Part shown: positions 63,215 through 64,000 of the stretch, in pieces | Position numbering within the stretch: the first letter of the stretch is position 1 | How the letters are laid out: each line of letters opens with the position of its first letter | NCBI RefSeq assembly: GCF_009711165.2 | Contig: NZ_WMID02000025.1 | Span: forward strand, 15,374-79,373 | Length of the DNA: 64,000 nucleotides | Reading direction: 5' to 3' | Source: Flavobacterium sp. MC2016-06 | GTDB lineage: Bacteria; Bacteroidota; Bacteroidia; Flavobacteriales; Flavobacteriaceae | The notes under the pieces: generated by a model | Told to the model about the DNA's origin: nothing | Databases searched by the model: none | The model's input: only the letters and a program-made list of their open reading frames with translations | Translations under genes and position numbers: made by a program

Positions 63215-64000
63215 AAAAATTAGTGTTAAAAACTGAACTTCGTATTTGTGCTCCTATATTTAATTTTTCCCAACAATAATATGAAAAGCTGTATTCATTT
63301 TTTATTAAGTCTATAATTAAATTTCCCTCATAAGCAATCCAATGGAATTGAGTTGCACATCCTATGTAACTTATTGAATCATCAAGCATATCAGAATCGA
63401 TTAGCAAAATAATATGCCACCCTTGATTATATAGTTTTTCTATTTCTATTAATTTATTTGAGAAGTCCCTACCTGTAATTATACTCGTTTCATCTGCAAC
63501 TAGAGTAGCTCCATATAAGTTAACTGCTGCGTCAACCATATAGTTTGGCCAATTTATAGCATTCCAATCTTCTCCTTTTTGGCCTAGATATTTTTTATTA
63601 TCAGAACTTCTAGTTCCTGCTAGAATGACCCAATCGGTTTGATGCATCAATTGATGAGGAATACATGGTTTTCCATTAGAATATTTATCATAATGCGGAT
63701 ATTTTAAATTATTCAAATCTGGATTAAAATCGTACAATACTGAATTTGGACTTAATTTAAATCTATTTATAAATACTTCACCTGTTCTAAAAAATTCCAT
63801 ATAATTCTTATAAAAATCATTTTTAAAATCTTGAGCATAAAAATATAACAGAGCAGCAGTACCACATAGAGAAGTAGCATGTTGGTTAATTTTCGCAGGA
63901 TCATTTTTTCTATCAATCAATCCATCATCAACAACCATTCTATCAAACCATCTAAAACGATTATGTTTCCATTGTTTATATTCTGCTTCAATTTCTGGAT
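63189..64000 (-). CDS. Module 1 papain-like toxin C-terminal region, 5' end beyond window
   Basis: An intact frame of 270 codons, open to the window edge and so truncated at its N-terminus. It reads PEIEAEYKQWKHNRFRW, FDRMVVDDGLIDRK, then HATSLCGTAALLYFYAQ (candidate catalytic Cys), ILLIDSDMLDD, QFHWIAYEGN (candidate His) and ends NTNFYGYIKFKK. The Cys-Gly then His-Trp spacing is reminiscent of papain-like peptidases, but I cannot confirm the fold. This is the only module body without stops. It could be the C-terminus of a large secreted toxin or another orphan. Confidence 0.6.
   Translation of the reverse strand, partial: PEIEAEYKQWKHNRFRWFDRMVVDDGLIDRKNDPAKINQHATSLCGTAALLYFYAQDFKNDFYKNYMEFFRTGEVFINRFKLSPNSVLYDFNPDLNNLKYPHYDKYSNGKPCIPHQLMHQTDWVILAGTRSSDNKKYLGQKGEDWNAINWPNYMVDAAVNLYGATLVADETSIITGRDFSNKLIEIEKLYNQGWHIILLIDSDMLDDSISYIGCATQFHWIAYEGNLIIDLIKNEYSFSYYCWEKLNIGAQIRSSVFNTNFYGYIKFKK
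63923..64000 (-). repeat. Copy B of the 78-bp junction repeat
   Basis: Identical to 62678-62755 and running into the window edge, so the true repeat may be longer. It lies just before the variable part of module 1. Confidence 0.9.

Noticed and set aside
62678..64000. CRISPR array in the repeat-rich right end
   Set aside because: Only two copies of a 78-bp coding repeat 1.2 kb apart; there is no regular repeat-spacer pattern and no cas genes.
59934..64000. A recently arrived mobile island bounded by tRNA
   Set aside because: There is no tRNA, integrase or attachment repeat at the left border; the region follows directly after the NifU-type gene's terminator. The right border is outside the window.

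Overview
The window looks like chromosomal DNA from a member of the Bacteroidota, most probably Flavobacterium (F. johnsoniae-like). The reasons are the strong AT bias, the recurring TAnnTTTG promoter box, two type IX secretion hallmarks (a type B sorting domain protein and a PorP/SprF protein), a FolK-deoxynucleoside kinase fusion, DUF4249/DUF4270/DUF6089/DUF4907 proteins, and the gene order pdxJ / CBS / nadK / DUF6089 / uppS / bamA / ompH / ompH / murI. I infer the genus; the sequence does not state it.

Layout. 1-8.8 kb: a pirin tail, a small Fe-S protein, YceI, an AraC regulator, DUF983, fabD, galE, a sugar aminotransferase, waaA, a heptad-repeat lipoprotein and a YegP-like protein. 8.9-9.1 kb: tRNA-Leu(TAA) and tRNA-Gly(GCC). 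9.2-26 kb: mutS, DUF1573, a SPOUT methyltransferase, a large secreted lectin-like type IX substrate, folK-dNK, sppA, an alpha/beta hydrolase, an AsmA-like protein, a family 9 glycosyltransferase, DUF2797 and a GH3-family protein. 26.0-26.4 kb is non-coding and holds a structured-RNA candidate and a long inverted repeat. 26.4-31.2 kb: serB, then five small VOC/START-like genes and a divergent GlxA-like regulator. 31.3-36.1 kb: clpX, clpP, tig, a small membrane protein and an alpha/beta hydrolase. 36.3-40.9 kb: a lipoprotein and a DUF4249/TonB receptor pair. 40.9-50.2 kb: pdxJ and the envelope cluster ending in murI. 50.2-59.8 kb: outer-membrane proteins, a DUF4270 lipoprotein, a beta-barrel/Kelch/DUF4907/LytS-LytTR cluster, a gamma carbonic anhydrase-like protein, PorP/SprF and a NifU-type protein.

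The most unusual part is the right end, 59.9-64.0 kb, all on the minus strand. It holds four tandem modules. Each has the C-terminal part of one divergent papain-like protein family (shared landmarks: SLCG, LIDSD, HW, YTWG, and a terminal GYI), followed by a different small lipoprotein or membrane protein. Three of the four module bodies lack a start codon and carry stops or frameshifts. Two modules share an identical 78-bp segment just before their sequences diverge. In three modules the toxin-like 3' end overlaps the start of the next gene, so that the codons for GYI in one frame supply the ATG GAT start (MDI/MDT) in the other. I read this as a graveyard of orphan toxin C-terminus/immunity cassettes downstream of a full-length polymorphic toxin that would lie beyond base 64000. 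The fold and toxin role are inference.

Most other genes are ordinary housekeeping or envelope genes. Intergenic regions carry many strong hairpin terminators and several dispersed inverted repeats.
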